64,000 bases of DNA from Leucaena leucocephala (lineage: Eukaryota > Streptophyta > Magnoliopsida > Fabales > Fabaceae), in contig CM073534.1 of the NCBI GenBank assembly GCA_037074615.1, forward strand, positions 3,220,861 to 3,284,860. Direction: 5' to 3'. Each line of letters begins with the position of its first letter. Positions within the stretch are counted from its first letter, which is position 1. The notes beneath the pieces were generated by a model. It saw only the letters and a list, made by a program, of their open reading frames with translations. It was not told the origin of the DNA and made no database searches. Both the position numbers and the translations under genes were made by a program. Shown here piece after piece: positions 37,704 to 50,639 of the stretch.

Positions 37704-40700
37704 TGGATTATAGTATCCCATTTCTTTACCCAATTGTGTCATACACGGCCCCAACCGCGGATTAGGTGTTTTGACTTGGCTGGATGAAAATGTTGGGAAC
37801 TTTGCACTAATTTGGAATTGAGTGAAAAGTCACAACCACCTCGGTTCTTGCAAGCACTACTGGATGCCTGTTTCGTGTTGAAATTCATTGAATGAGTTAA
37901 CAAACGGGCGATACATGCTCTCTAACTAGTAATTGTTTGCCTTTTGTACTATTTATGAATTGAATATAAGCGCCCCAGCCATCGTAAGTTTTGATGTGGA
38001 TTATAGAATCCAATTTCCTCACAAAATTGTGACTTATAAGACAGCAAGCACTGACCAAGTGCTTCAAATTTGTTGAAGGTAAATGTACGGGACCTTTACA
38101 CTGTTTTGGAGCTGGACAAAAGTCGCAACCACGTCAGTTTCTTGTATGTACCATTGGATGCCCGCCTTCATTTTGGAATTCGTCGAATGAGTGAACAAGT
38201 GTCACAGATAGTCTCCAACCAGTAACCGCTTACTTTTTGCACTATTTATTAACAGAATGTAAACCCGCTACCCATCTCTAGTTTCAATTTGGATTATAAA
38301 ATCCAAGTTCTTCGTGAAATTGTATCATATGGACACCAGCTAGTGATCAAGCCTTCTGACTTTGCTAAGGGTAAACTTGGGGAACTTTGCACTAACCTGG
38401 AACTGAGTGAGAAGTGACAACCACCTGAATTTCTTGCAAGTACCATTGCGTGCCCGCTTTCGCATCGAAATTCATCCCGTGTGTTAACAAACGGGGGATA
38501 GGTATTGTCTAACAAGTAATTAGTTGCCCTTTGTACTATTTATGAATTGAATGTAAGCTCACTAGCCATCGTAAGTTTCAATGTGGACTATAGAATCAAA
38601 TATCTTTACAAAATTGGGTCTCGTTACGCAACAAGTAGAGATCAAGTGTTTTGACTGTGTTGAAGGTACATGCAAGGAACCGTTGCACTGTTTCGGAATT
38701 CAATAAAACATCACAACCGCCTCAGTTTCTCAGAAGTACTATTGAATGCCCTCTTTTATTTTGAAATTCATCGAACGAGTTCACAAACGTGTCATAGATT
38801 TTCTCCAACCAGTAGTCCTTCAGGCTTTGCAATATTTATGAGCAGAATATAAACTCGCTACCCATCTTAAGTTTTAATGTGGATTATAGTATCCCATTTC
38901 TTTACCCAATTGTGTCATACACGGCCCCAACCGCGGATTAGGTGTTTTGACTTGGCTGGATGAAAATGTTGGGAACTTTGCACTAATTTGGAATTGAGTG
39001 AAAAGTCACAACCACCTCGGTTCTTGCAAGCACTACTGGATGCCTGTTTCGTGTTGAAATTCATTGAATGAGTTAACAAACGAGCGATACATGCTCTCTA
39101 ACTAGTAATTGTTTGCCTTTTGTACTACTTATGAATTGAATATAAGCGCCCCAGCCATCGTAAGTTCCGATGTGGATTATAGAATCCAATTTCCTCACAA
39201 AATTGTGACTTATAAGACATCAAGCACTGACCAAGTGCTTCAAATTTGTTGAAGGTAAATGTACGGGACCTTTACACTGTTTTGGAACTGGACAAAATTC
39301 ACAATCACGTCAGTTTCTTGTATGTACCATTGGATGCCCGCCTTCATTTTGGAATTCGTCGAATGAGTGAACAAGTGTCACAGATAGTCTCCAACCAGTA
39401 ACCGCTTACTTTTTGCGCTATTTATTAATAGAATGTAAACCCGCTACCCATCTCTAGTTTCACTTTGGATTATAAAATCCAAGTTCTTCGTGAAATTGTA
39501 TCATATGGACACCAGCTAGTGATCAAGCCTTTTGACTTCGCTAAGGGTAAACTTGGGGAACTTTGCACTAACCTGGAACTGAGTGAGAAGTGACAACCAC
39601 CTGAATTTTTTGCAAGTACCATTGCGTGCCCGCTTTCGCATCGAAATTCATCCGGTGTGTTAACAAACGGGGGATAGGTATTGTCTAACAAGTAATTAGT
39701 TGCCCTTTGTACTATTTATGAATTGAATGTAAGCTCACTAGCCATCGTAAGTTTCAATGTGGACTATAGAATCAAATATCTTTACAAAATTGGGTCTCGT
39801 TACGCAACAAGTAGAGATCAAGTGTTTTGACTGTGTTGAAGGTATATGCAAGGAACCATTGCACTGTTTCGGAATTCAATAAAATATCACAACCGCCTCA
39901 GTTTCTCAGAAGTACTATTGAATGCCCTCTTTCATTTTGAAATTCATCGAATGAGTTCACAAACGTGTCATAGATTTTCTCCAACCAGTAGTCCTTCAGT
40001 CTTTGCAATATTTATGAGCAGAATATAAACTCGCTACCCATCTTAAGTTTTAATGTGGATGATAGTATCCCATTTCTTTACCCAATTGTGTCATACACGG
40101 CCCCAACCAGGGATTAGGTGTTTTGACTTGGCTGGATGAAAATGTTGGGAACTTTGCACTAATTTGGAATTGAGTGAAAAGTCACAACCACCTCGGTTCT
40201 TGCAAGCACTACTGGATGCCTGTTTCGTGTTGAAATTCATTGAATGAGTTAACAAACGAGCGATACATGCTCTCTAACTAGTAATTGTTTGCCTTTTGTA
40301 CTACTTATGAATTGAATATAAGCGCCCCAGCCATCGTAAGTTCCGATGTGGATTATAGAATCCAATTTCCTCACAAAATTGTGACTTATAAGACATCAAG
40401 CACTGACCAAGTGCTTCAAATTTGTTGAAGGTAAATGTACGGGACCTTTACACTGTTTTGGAACTGGACAAAATTCACAATCACGTCAGTTTCTTGTATG
40501 TACCATTGGATGCCCGCCTTCATTTTGGAATTCGTCGAATGAGTGAACAAGTGTCACAGATAGTCTCCAACCAGTAACCGCTTACTTTTTGCGCTATTTA
40601 TTAATAGAATGTAAACCCGCTACCCATCTCTAGTTTCACTTTGGATTATAAAATCCAAGTTCTTCGTGAAATTGTATCATATGGACACCAGCTAGTGATC

Positions 40701-41231
40701 AAGCCTTTTGACTTTGCTAAGGGTAAACTTGGGGAACTTTGCACTAACTTGGAACTGAGTGAGAAGTGACAACCACCTGAATTTCTTGCAAGTACCATTG
40801 CGTGCCCACTTTCGCATCGAAATTCATCCGGTGTGTTAACAAACGGGAGATAGGTATTGTCTAACAAGTAATTAGTTGCCCTTTGTACTATTTATGAATT
40901 GAATGTAAGCTCACTAGCCATCGTAAGTTTGAATGTGGACTATAGAATCAAATATCTTTACAAAATTGGGTCTCGTTACGCAACAAGTAGAGATCAAGTG
41001 TTTTGACTGTGTTGAAGGTACATGCAAGGAACCGTTGCACTGTTTCAGAATTCAATAAAACATCACAACCGCCTCAGTTTCTCAGAAGTACTATTGAATG
41101 CCCTCTTTCATTTTGAAATTCATCGAACGAGTTCACAAACGTGTCATAGATTTTCTCCAACCGGTAGTCCTTCAGGCTTTGCAATATTTATGAGCAGAAT
41201 ATAAACTCGCTACCCATCTTAAGTTTTAATG
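37704..41231 (+). repeat. Units u33-u35: second copy of the u30-u31 pattern
   Basis: Unit starts: 37704, 38880, 40056. u33 has the haplotype later seen in u36 and u40: ACGGGCG in A, GACAGCAAG and GGAGCTGG in B, CATCCCGTG in C and CTTTTATTTT in D. u34 and u35 match u30 and u31 at +4,703 bp. They share AGGAACCATTGC with AAAATATCAC and TTCAGTCTTTG in D of u30/u34, AACGGGAGATAG in C of u31/u35, and AACCAGGGATT in A of u31/u35. Confidence 0.83.
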
Positions 41232-44200
41232 TGGATTATAGTATCCCATTTCTTTACCCAATTGTGTCATACACGGCCCCAACCGCGGATTAGGTGTTTT
41301 GACTTGGCTGGATGAAAATGTTGGGAACTTTGCACTAATTTGGAATTGAGTGAAAAGTCACAACCACCTCGGTTCTTGCAAGCACTACTGGATGCCTGTT
41401 TCGTGTTGAAATTCATTGAATGAGTTAACAAACGGGCGATACATGCTCTCTAACTAGTAATTGTTTGCCTTTTGTACTATTTATGAATTGAATATAAGCG
41501 CCCCAGCCATCGTAAGTTCTGATGTGGATTATAGAATCCAATTTCCTCACAAAATTGTGACTTATAAGACAGCAAGCACTGACCAAGTGCTTCAAATTTG
41601 TTGAAGGTAAATGTACGGGACCTTTACACTGTTTTGGAGCTGGACAAAAGTCGCAACCACGTCAGTTTCTTGTATGTACCATTGGATGCCCGCCTTCATT
41701 TTGGAATTCGTCGAATGAGTGAACAAGTGTCACAGATAGTCTCCAACCAGTAACCGCTTACTTTTTGCACTATTTATTAACAGAATGTAAACCCGCTACC
41801 CATCTCTAGTTTCAATTTGGATTATAAAATCCAAGTTCTTCGTGAAATTGTATCATATGGACACCAGCTAGTGATCAAGCCTTCTGACTTTGCTAAGGGT
41901 AAACTTGGGGAACTTTGCACTAACCTGGAACTGAGTGAGAAGTGACAACCACCTGAATTTCTTGCAAGTACCATTGCGTGCCCGCTTTCGCATCGAAATT
42001 CATCCCGTGTGTTAACAAACGGGGGATAGGTATTGTCTAACAAGTAATTAGTTGCCCTTTGTACTATTTATGAATTGAATGTAAGCTCACTAGCCATCGT
42101 AAGTTTCAATGTGGACTATAGAATCAAATATCTTTACAAAATTGGGTCTCGTTACGCAACAAGTAGAGATCAAGTGTTTTGACTGTGTTGAAGGTACATG
42201 CAAGGAACCGTTGCACTGTTTCGGAATTCAATAAAACATCACAACCGCCTCAGTTTCTCAGAAGTACTATTGAATGCCCTCTTTTATTTTGAAATTCATC
42301 GAACGAGTTCACAAACGTGTCATAGATTTTCTCCAACCAGTAGTCCTTCAGGCTTTGCAATATTTATGAGCAGAATATAAACTCGCTACCCATCTTAAGT
42401 TTTAATGTGGATTATAGTATCCCATTTCTTTACCCAATTGTGTCATACACGGCCCCAACCGCGGATTAGGTGTTTTGACTTGGCTGGATGAAAATGTTGG
42501 GAACTTTGCACTAATTTGGAATTGAGTGAAAAGTCACAACCACCTCGGTTCTTGCAAGCACTACTGGATGCCTGTTTCGTGTTGAAATTCATTGAATGAG
42601 TTAACAAACGAGCGATACATGCTCTCTAACTAGTAATTGTTTGCCTTTTGTACTATTTATGAATTGAATATAAGCGCCCCAGCCATCGTAAGTTCCGATG
42701 TGGATTATAGAATCCAATTTCCTCACAAAATTGTGACTTATAAGACATCAAGCACTGACCAAGTGCTTCAAATTTGTTGAAGGTAAATGTACAGGACCTT
42801 TACACTGTTTTGGAACTGGACAAAAGTCGCAACCACGTCAGTTTCTTGTATGTACCATTGGATGCCCGCCTTCATTTTGGAATTCGTCGAATGAGTGAAC
42901 AAGTGTCACAGATAGTCTCCAACCAGTAACCGCTTACTTTTTGCACTATTTATTAACAGAATGTAAACCCGCTACCCATCTCTAGTTTCAATTTGGATTA
43001 TAAAATCCAAGTTCTTCGCGAAATTGTATCATATGGACACCAGCTAGTGATCAAGCCTTCTGACTTTGCTAAGGGTAAACTTGGGGAACTTTGCACTAAC
43101 CTGGAACTGAGTGAGAAGTGACAACCACCTGAATTTCTTGCAAGTACCATTGCGTGCCCGCTTTCGCATCGAAATTCATCCGGTGTGTTAACAAACGGGG
43201 GATAGATATTGTCTAACAAGTAATTAGTTGCCCTTTGTACTATTTATGAATTGAATGTAAGCTCACTAGCCATCGCAAGTTTCAATGTGGACTATAGAAT
43301 CAAATATCTTTACAAAATTGGGTCTCGTTACGCAACAAGTAGAGATCAACTGTTTTGACTGTGTTGAAGGTACATGCAAGGAACCGTTGCACTGTTTCGG
43401 AATTCAATAAAACATCACAACCGCCTCAGTTTCTCAGAAGTACTATTGAATGCCCTCTTTCATTTTGAAATTCATCGAACGAGTTCACAAACGTGTCATA
43501 GATTTTCTCCAACCGGTAGTCCTTCAGGCTTTGCAATATTTATGAGCAGAATATAAACTCGCTACCCATCTTAAGTTTTAATGTGGATTATAGTATCCCA
43601 TTTCTTTACCCAATTGTGTCATACACGGCCCCAACCGCGGATTAGGTGTTTTGACTTGGCTGGATGAAAATGTTGGGAACTTTGCACTAATTTGGAATTG
43701 AGTGAAAAGTCACAACCACCTCGGTTCTTGCAAGCACTACTGGATGCCTGTTTCGTGTTGAAATTCATTGAATGAGCTAACAAACGAGCGATACATGCTC
43801 TCTAACTAGTAATTGTTTGCCTTTTGTACTATTTATGAATTGAATATAAGCGCCCCAGCCATCGTAAGTTCCGATGTGGATTATAGAATCCAATTTCCTC
43901 ACAAAATTGTGACTTATAAGACATCAAGCACTGACCAAGTGCTTCAAATTTGTTGAAGGTAAATGTACGGGACCTTTACACTGTTTTGGAACTGGACAAA
44001 AGTCGCAACCACGTCAGTTTCTTGTATGTACCATTGGATGCCCGCCTTCATTTTGGAATTCGTCGAATGAGTGAACAAGTGTCACAGATAGTCTCCAACC
44101 AGTAACCGCTTACTTTTTGCACTATTTATTAACAGAATGTAAACCCGCTACCCATCTCTAGTTTCAATTTGGATTATAAAATCCAAGTTCTTCGCAAAAT

Positions 44201-45935
44201 TGTATCATATGCACACCAGCTAGTGATCAAGCCTTCTGACTTTGCTAAGGGTAAACTTGGGGAACTTTGCACTAACCTGGAACTGAGTGAGAAGTGACAA
44301 CCACCTGAATTTCTTGCAAGTACCATTGCGTGCCCGCTTTTGCATCGAAATTCATCCTGTGTGTTAACAAACGGGGGATAGCTATTGTCTAACAAGTAAT
44401 TAGTTGCCCTTTGTACTATTTATGAATTGAATGTAAGCTCACTAGCCATCGCAAGTTTCAATGTGGACTATAGAATCAAATATCTTTACAAAATTGGGTC
44501 TCGTTACGCAACAAGTAGAGATCAAGTGTTTTGACTGTGTTGAAGGTACATGCAAGGAACCGTTGCACTGTTTCGGAATTCAATAAAACATCACAACCGC
44601 CTCAGTTTCTCAGAAGTACTATTGAATGCCCTCCTTCATTTTGAAATTCATCGAACGAGTTCACAAACGTGTCATAGATTTTCTTCAACCGGTAGTCCTT
44701 CAGGCTTTGCAATATTTATGAGCAGAATATAAACTCGCTACCCATCTTAAGTTTTAATGTGGATTATAGTATCCCATTTCTTTACCCAATTGTGTCATAC
44801 ACGGCCCCAACCGCGGATTAGGTGTTTTGACTTGGCTGGATGAAAATGTTGGGAACTTTGCACTAATTTGGAATTGAGTGAAAAGTCACAACCACCTCGG
44901 TTCTTGCAAGCACTACTGGATGCCTGTTTCATGTTGAAATTCATTGAATGAGTTAACAAACGAGCGATACATGCTCTCTAACTAGCAATTGTTTGCCTTT
45001 TGTACTATTTATGAATTGAATATAAGCGCCCCAGCCATCGTAAGTTCCGATGTGGATTATAGAATCCAATTTCCTCACAAAATTGTGACTTATAAGACAT
45101 CAAGCACTGACCAAGTGCTTCAAATTTGTTGAAGGTAAATGTACGGGACCTTTACACTGTTTTGGAACTGGACAAAAGTCGCAACCACGTCAGTTTCTTG
45201 TATGTACCATTGGATGCCCGCCTTCATTTTGGAATTCGTCGAATGAGTGAACAAGTGTCACAGATAGTCTCCAACCAGTAACCGCTTACTTTTTGCACTA
45301 TTTATTAACAGAATGTAAACCCGCTACCCATCTCTAGTTTCAATTTGGATTATAAAATCCAAGTTCTTCGCGAAATTGTATCATATGGACACCAGCTAGT
45401 GATCAAGCCTTCTGACTTTGCTAAGGGTAAACTTGGGGAACTTTGCACTAACCTGGAACTGAGTGAGAAGTGACAACCACCTGAATTTCTTGCAAGTACC
45501 ATTGCGTGCCCGCTTTCGCATCGAAATTCATCCGGTGTGTTAACAAACGGGGGATAGATATTGTCTAACAAGTAATTAGTTGCCCTTTGTACTATTTATG
45601 AATTGAATGTAAGCTCACTAGCCATCGCAAGTTTCAATGTGGACTATAGAATCAAATATCTTTACAAAATTGGGTCTCGTTACGCAACAAGTAGAGATCA
45701 ACTGTTTTGACTGTGTTGAAGGTACATGCAAGGAACCGTTGCACTGTTTCGGAATTCAATAAAACATCACAACCGCCTCAGTTTCTCAGAAGTACTATTG
45801 AATGCCCTCCTTCATTTTGAAATTCATCGAACGAGTTCACAAACGTGTCATAGATTTTCTCCAACCGGTAGTCCTTCAGGCTTTGCAATATTTATGAGCA
45901 GAATATAAACTCGCTACCCATCTTAAGTTTTAATG
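41232..45935 (+). repeat. Units u36-u39: first copy of a 4-HOR superrepeat (4,704 bp)
   Basis: Unit starts: 41232, 42408, 43584, 44760. Each member is distinct. u36 has ACGGGCG, GGAGCTGG, CATCCCGTG and CTTTTATTTT. u37 has TACAGGACC in B and GATCAACTG in D. u38 has GAGCTAAC in A, TTCGCAAAATTG and CATCCTGTG in C and TTTTCTTCAACC in D. u39 has TTTCATGTTG and CTAGCAATTG in A. The same order recurs at +4,704 bp. Confidence 0.87.
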
Positions 45936-48900
45936 TGGATTATAGTATCCCATTTCTTTACCCAATTGTGTCATACACGGCCCCAACCGCGGATTAGGTG
46001 TTTTGACTTGGCTGGATGAAAATGTTGGGAACTTTGCACTAATTTGGAATTGAGTGAAAAGTCACAACCACCTCGGTTCTTGCAAGCACTACTGGATGCC
46101 TGTTTCGTGTTGAAATTCATTGAATGAGTTAACAAACGGGCGATACATGCTCTCTAACTAGTAATTGTTTGCCTTTTGTACTATTTATGAATTGAATATA
46201 AGCGCCCCAGCCATCGTAAGTTCTGATGTGGATTATAGAATCCAATTTCCTCACAAAATTGTGACTTATAAGACAGCAAGCACTGACCAAGTGCTTCAAA
46301 TTTGTTGAAGGTAAATGTACGGGACCTTTACACTGTTTTGGAGCTGGACAAAAGTCGCAACCACGTCAGTTTCTTGTATGTACCTTTGGATGCCCGCCTT
46401 CATTTTGGAATTCGTCGAATGAGTGAACAAGTGTCACAGATAGTCTCCAACCAGTAACCGCTTACTTTTTGCACTATTTATTAACAGAATGTAAACCCGC
46501 TACCCATCTCTAGTTTCAATTTGGATTATAAAATCCAAGTTCTTCGTGAAATTGTATCATATGGACACCAGCTAGTGATCAAGCCTTCTGACTTTGCTAA
46601 GGGTAAACTTGGGGAACTTTGCACTAACCTGGAACTGAGTGAGAAGTGACAACCACCTGAATTTCTTGCAAGTACCATTGCGTGCCCGCTTTCGCATCGA
46701 AATTCATCCCGTGTGTTAACAAACGGGGGATAGGTATTGTCTAACAAGTAATTAGTTGCCCTTTGTACTATTTATGAATTGAATGTAAGCTCACTAGCCA
46801 TCGTAAGTTTCAATGTGGACTATAGAATCAAATATCTTTACAAAATTGGGTCTCGTTACGCAACAAGTAGAGATCAAGTGTTTTGACTGTGTTGAAGGTA
46901 CATGCAAGGAACCGTTGCACTGTTTCGGAATTCAATAAAACATCACAACCGCCTCAGTTTCTCAGAAGTACTATTGAATGCCCTCTTTTATTTTGAAATT
47001 CATCGAACGAGTTCACAAACGTGTCATAGATTTTCTCCAACCAGTAGTCCTTCAGGCTTTGCAATATTTATGAGCAGAATATAAACTCGCTACCCATCTT
47101 AAGTTTTAATGTGGATTATAGTATCCCATTTCTTTACCCAATTGTGTCATACACGGCCCCAACCGCGGATTAGGTGTTTTGACTTGGCTGGATGAAAATG
47201 TTGGGAACTTTGCACTAATTTGGAATTGAGTGAAAAGTCACAACCACCTCGGTTCTTGCAAGCACTACTGGATGCCTGTTTCGTGTTGAAATTCATTGAA
47301 TGAGTTAACAAACGAGCGATACATGCTCTCTAACTAGTAATTGTTTGCCTTTTGTACTATTTATGAATTGAATATAAGCGCCCCAGCCATCGTAAGTTCC
47401 GATGTGGATTATAGAATCCAATTTCCTCACAAAATTGTGACTTATAAGACATCAAGCACTGACCAAGTGCTTCAAATTTGTTGAAGGTAAATGTACAGGA
47501 CCTTTACACTGTTTTGGAACTGGACAAAAGTCGCAACCACGTCAGTTTCTTGTATGTACCATTGGATGCCCGCCTTCATTTTGGAATTCGTCGAATGAGT
47601 GAACAAGTGTCACAGATAGTCTCCAACCAGTAACCGCTTACTTTTTGCACTATTTATTAACAGAATGTAAACCCGCTACCCATCTCTAGTTTCAATTTGG
47701 ATTATAAAATCCAAGTTCTTCGCGAAATTGTATCATATGGACACCAGCTAGTGATCAAGCCTTCTGACTTTGCTAAGGGTAAACTTGGGGAACTTTGCAC
47801 TAACCTGGAACTGAGTGAGAAGTGACAACCACCTGAATTTCTTGCAAGTACCATTGCGTGCCCGCTTTCGCATCGAAATTCATCCGGTGTGTTAACAAAC
47901 GGGGGATAGATATTGTCTAACAAGTAATTAGTTGCCCTTTGTACTATTTATGAATTGAATGTAAGCTCACTAGCCATCGCAAGTTTCAATGTGGACTATA
48001 GAATCAAATATCTTTACAAAATTGGGTCTCGTTACGCAACAAGTAGAGATCAACTGTTTTGACTGTGTTGAAGGTACATGCAAGGAACCGTTGCACTGTT
48101 TCGGAATTCAATAAAACATCACAACCGCCTCAGTTTCTCAGAAGTACTATTGAATGCCCTCTTTCATTTTGAAATTCATCGAACGAGTTCACAAACGTGT
48201 CATAGATTTTCTCCAACCGGTAGTCCTTCAGGCTTTGCAATATTTATGAGCAGAATATAAACTCGCTACCCATCTTAAGTTTTAATGTGGATTATAGTAT
48301 CCCATTTCTTTACCCAATTGTGTCATACACGGCCCCAACCGCGGATTAGGTGTTTTGACTTGGCTGGATGAACATGTTGGGAACTTTGCACTAATTTGGA
48401 ATTGAGTGAAAAGTCACAACCACCTCGGTTCTTGCAAGCACTACTGGATGCCTGTTTCGTGTTGAAATTCATTGAATGAGCTAACAAACGAGCGATACAT
48501 GCTCTCTAACTAGTAATTGTTTGCCTTTTGTACTATTTATGAATTGAATATAAGCGCCCCAGCCATCGTAAGTTCCGATGTGGATTATAGAATCCAATTT
48601 CCTCACAAAATTGTGACTTATAAGACATCAAGCACTGACCAAGTGCTTCAAATTTGTTGAAGGTAAATGTACGGGACCTTTACACTGTTTTGGAACTGGA
48701 CAAAAGTCGCAACCACGTCAGTTTCTTGTATGTACCATTGGATGCCCGCCTTCATTTTGGAATTCGTCGAATGAGTGAACAAGTGTCACAGATAGTCTCC
48801 AACCAGTAACCGCTTACTTTTTGCACTATTTATTAACAGAATGTAAACCCGCTACCCATCTCTAGTTTCAATTTGGATTATAAAATCCAAGTTCTTCGCA

Positions 48901-50639
48901 AAATTGTATCATATGGACACCAGCTAGTGATCAAGCCTTCTGACTTTGCTAAGGGTAAACTTGGGGAACTTTGCACTAACCTGGAACTGAGTGAGAAGTG
49001 ACAACCACCTGAATTTCTTGCAAGTACCATTGCGTGCCCGCTTTTGCATCGAAATTCATCCTGTGTGTTAACAAACGGGGGATAGATATTGTCTAACAAG
49101 TAATTAGTTGCCCTTTGTACTATTTATGAATTGAATGTAAGCTCACTAGCCATCGCAAGTTTCAATGTGGACTATAGAATCAAATATCTTTACAAAATTG
49201 GGTCTCGTTACGCAACAAGTAGAGATCAAGTGTTTTGACTGTGTTGAAGGTACATGCAAGGAACCGTTGCACTGTTTCGGAATTCAATAAAACATCACAA
49301 CCGCCTCAGTTTCTCAGAAGTACTATTGAATGCCCTCCTTCATTTTGAAATTCATCGAACGAGTTCACAAACGTGTCATAGATTTTCTTCAACCGGTAGT
49401 CCTTCAGGCTTTGCAATACTTATGAGCAGAATATAAACTCGCTACCCATCTTAAGTTTTAATGTGGATTATAGTATCCCATTTCTTTACCCAATTGTGTC
49501 ATACACGGCCCCAACCGCGGATTAGGTGTTTTGACTTGGCTGGATGAAAATGTTGGGAACTTTGCACTAATTTGGAATTGAGTGAAAAGTCACAACCACC
49601 TCGGTTCTTGCAAGCACTACTGGATGCCTGTTTCATGTTGAAATTCATTGAATGAGTTAACAAACGAGCGATACATGCTCTCTAACTAGCAATTGTTTGC
49701 CTTTTGTACTATTTATGAATTGAATATAAGCGCCCCAGCCATCGTAAGTTCCGATGTGGATTATAGAATCCAATTTCCTCACAAAATTGTGACTTATAAG
49801 ACATCAAGCACTGACCAAGTGCTTCAAATTTGTTGAAGGTAAATGTACGGGACCTTTACACTGTTTTGGAACTGGACAAAAGTCGCAACCACGTCAGTTT
49901 CTTGTATGTACCATTGGATGCCCGCCTTCATTTTGGAATTCGTCGAATGAGTGAACAAGTGTCACAGATAGTCTCCAACCAGTAACCGCTTACTTTTTGC
50001 ACTATTTATTAACAGAATGTAAACCCGCTACCCATCTCTAGTTTCAATTTGGATTATAAAATCCAAGTTCTTCGCGAAATTGTATCATATGGACACCAGC
50101 TAGTGATCAAGCCTTCTGACTTTGCTAAGGGTAAACTTGGGGAACTTTGCACTAACCTGGAACTGAGTGAGAAGTGACAACCACCTGAATTTCTTGCAAG
50201 TACCATTGCGTGCCCGCTTTCGCATCGAAATTCATACGGTGTGTTAACAAACGGGGGATAGATATTGTCTAACAAGTAATTAGTTGCCCTTTGTACTATT
50301 TATGAATTGAATGTAAGCTCACTAGCCATCGCAAGTTTCAATGTGGACTATAGAATCAAATATCTTTACAAAATTGGGTCTCGTTACGCAACAAGTAGAG
50401 ATCAACTGTTTTGACTGTGTTGAAGGTACATGCAAGGAACCGTTGCACTGTTTCGGAATTCAATAAAACATCACAACCGCCTCAGTTTCTCAGAAGTACT
50501 ATTGAATGCCCTCCTTCATTTTGAAATTCATCGAACGAGTTCACAAACGTGTCATAGATTTTCTCCAACCGGTAGTCCTTCAGGCTTTGCAATATTTATG
50601 AGCAGAATATAAACTCGCTACCCATCTTAAGTTTTAATG
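45936..50639 (+). repeat. Units u40-u43: second copy of the 4-HOR superrepeat
   Basis: Unit starts: 45936, 47112, 48288, 49464. It matches u36-u39 member by member. Differences I found by eye include TACCTTTGG in B of u40, GAACATG in A of u42, GGACACC against GCACACC and GATAGATATT against GATAGCTATT in C of u42/u38, AATACTTATG in D of u42, and CATACGGTG in C of u43. A handful of differences in 4.7 kb implies a recent duplication. Confidence 0.87.
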
